DNA of 64,000 nt from Fibrobacter sp. UWT2 (GTDB lineage Bacteria > Fibrobacterota > Fibrobacteria > Fibrobacterales > Fibrobacteraceae): NCBI RefSeq assembly GCF_900142545.1, contig NZ_FRBF01000006.1, positions 62,001 through 126,000 on the forward strand, written 5' to 3'. Of the stretch, positions 63,099-64,000 are shown piece after piece. The notes beneath the pieces are model-generated. The model was given only the letters and a program-made list of their open reading frames with translations. It searched no databases and was not told where the DNA came from. The translations under genes were made by a program, and so were the position numbers. The stretch's first letter is position 1; every line of letters starts with the position of its first letter.

Positions 63099-64000
63099 TT
63101 ATTTGCCGAAGCGCTTGCAGAAGGAGCAACTTTGACAAAGCGGGTGGCGCAATTCGTGCTTCTCGAATCCTTCGCGGAGACTCTTGGCGGCGGGCGATTC
63201 GAGAATTTCGGCGAGGTTTTGTTCCTGAATGCGTCCGAGTGTGATTTGCCCGCTATGGTCGAGACAACATGCGACCACGCGCCCGTCGTGCAGAATCGCT
63301 ACATGGGTGTCGAGGGCGCGGCAAGTCCCTGCTGCAATTCTCTCGTCTCTCGTCTTTCTTCTCTCGTCTAATTCAGGCCATTCAAAGCGGCTGTCTTGAT
63401 GCAGGTAGATCCTTCCGGTGACATTGAAACTCTTGTGGCGGCTGCAGAAATGTTCCAGCGAAATTTGCGTGCCAGATTCAGTGTTGTCAGAATCGTTGCC
63501 GAATGTCTCGTTGACCTTGGCGAGCAAGGTTCGGTTCCAAGCGTCGCTGGCATAATCGCCTACATTCCAGAGCCTTAAATTGATGTAGAGGTCTGGGCGA
63601 ATGGCATTGGCCATCTTGCAAAAGTCGAGGACGTCTTGGAGGTGGCGGGTCGCATCGTCTTGCGGCAATTCTGCATAGGCGTGCGTTGAAAAATTCACCT
63701 GTCGTACCGCAGAGGAGGCTAGAATCAATTTGCCGGTGCGTGCAATCGTGGTGCCGTTCGTTGTCAAGTTCAGTTTGAGCGACGTCGCTTCCAGTTTTTT
63801 CAGGAAAAGGCCGAATCCCGGATGCAGCGTAGGTTCGCCGAGAACATGAAAGTAGACGTTCTCGGCAACGGTCGCTGATTCGGTAAGGCAACGCTCAAAC
63901 AGTTCCGTACTCATGAATTCGCGCGGCTTATTTGTCGAATGGGACGATGCCGATGAATTCGTCTTGCCGCAGGGACAAAAGCTGCAATTCAAATTGCAAA
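63099..64000 (-). CDS. Radical SAM/SPASM-type protein (N-terminus beyond window)
   Basis: About 300 residues are visible. The frame stays open to the window end and reads CNLNCSFCPCG, the CxxxCxxC cluster motif, so the true start lies outside; the TTG in this motif is an internal Leu codon. Further features are LGEPTLHPGF (radical SAM GEP motif), LTTNGT and a C-terminal Cys set (CRAL, CCLDHSG, CQSCSFC) typical of a SPASM domain binding auxiliary Fe-S clusters. Members modify peptides or sugars; the substrate is unknown. Confidence 0.9.
   Translation of the reverse strand, partial: CNLNCSFCPCGKTNSSASSHSTNKPREFMSTELFERCLTESATVAENVYFHVLGEPTLHPGFGLFLKKLEATSLKLNLTTNGTTIARTGKLILASSAVRQVNFSTHAYAELPQDDATRHLQDVLDFCKMANAIRPDLYINLRLWNVGDYASDAWNRTLLAKVNETFGNDSDNTESGTQISLEHFCSRHKSFNVTGRIYLHQDSRFEWPELDERRKTRDERIAAGTCRALDTHVAILHDGRVVACCLDHSGQITLGRIQEQNLAEILESPAAKSLREGFEKHELRHPLCQSCSFCKRFGK

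Noticed and set aside
63990-63992. TTG as start codon of the radical SAM gene
   Set aside because: It sits inside the CxxxCxxC motif (CNLNC), and the frame remains open upstream to the window edge.

Overview
The window reads as a chromosome segment of a Fibrobacter species, a cellulose-degrading bacterium of the rumen or gut. The evidence is a lipoprotein with the FISUMP domain (named after Fibrobacter succinogenes), several modular secreted plant-cell-wall proteins (GH5 and GH43 enzymes with carbohydrate-binding modules, Ser-rich linkers and type IX-like C-terminal sorting domains), a GH9 enzyme, and typical single-copy bacterial housekeeping genes. I see no phage, plasmid, transposase or CRISPR array. 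Both window edges cut a gene.

Layout. 1-4 kb (minus): the N-terminal part of an LplT-Aas type lysophospholipid transporter/acyltransferase/acyl-ACP synthetase fusion, then a sodium:amino-acid symporter with a 33-residue MetS-like partner. 4-11.3 kb: an SDR oxidoreductase, a GH5 cellulase, tgt on the minus strand, and a GH43 enzyme. 11.3-18.7 kb (mostly minus): two identical tRNA-Leu(GAG) genes on either side of murD, then tpiA-secG, a BamE-like lipoprotein, two exported proteins with overlapping 3' ends, and cinA-recA with an internal recA promoter that carries an SOS-like palindrome. 18.8-21.5 kb: a FISUMP lipoprotein, a DUF5683-like membrane protein, a histidine phosphatase and a probable small SRP RNA gene with a near-consensus promoter and a terminator.

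21.6-40 kb is the most unusual region. Two giant paralogous surface proteins (1515 and 2749 residues) share an N-terminal exported domain and a long C-terminal region and differ in the number of cadherin-like repeats. They are followed by a SUI1 protein, then a translationally coupled pair: a FecR-domain exported protein and a 1037-residue protein with a beta-helix and an outer-membrane-barrel-like part. I infer a surface adhesin locus with its own envelope partner proteins. 40-41.8 kb holds a GH9 enzyme without a signal peptide.

41.8-50.5 kb: a YdcF/ElyC-like protein, rimI, tsaB and ddl (minus), an epimerase, purF, a secreted beta-helix protein with a 49-residue companion, and a UbiA prenyltransferase. 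50.5-54.8 kb: a tight plus-strand operon with rsgA (which carries an in-frame insertion resembling a dispersed palindromic repeat), nadD and an RluA-type pseudouridine synthase. 54.9-59.8 kb: tRNA-Asn, an exported protein plus an MBOAT acyltransferase, then two SurA/PrsA-type chaperones and ftsE without an adjacent ftsX. 59.8-64 kb (minus): a Ser-rich lipoprotein, an RsuA/RluB-type pseudouridine synthase, an arginase-fold protein and a radical SAM protein cut by the window end.

All functional calls come from reading the sequence by eye. No database search was possible.
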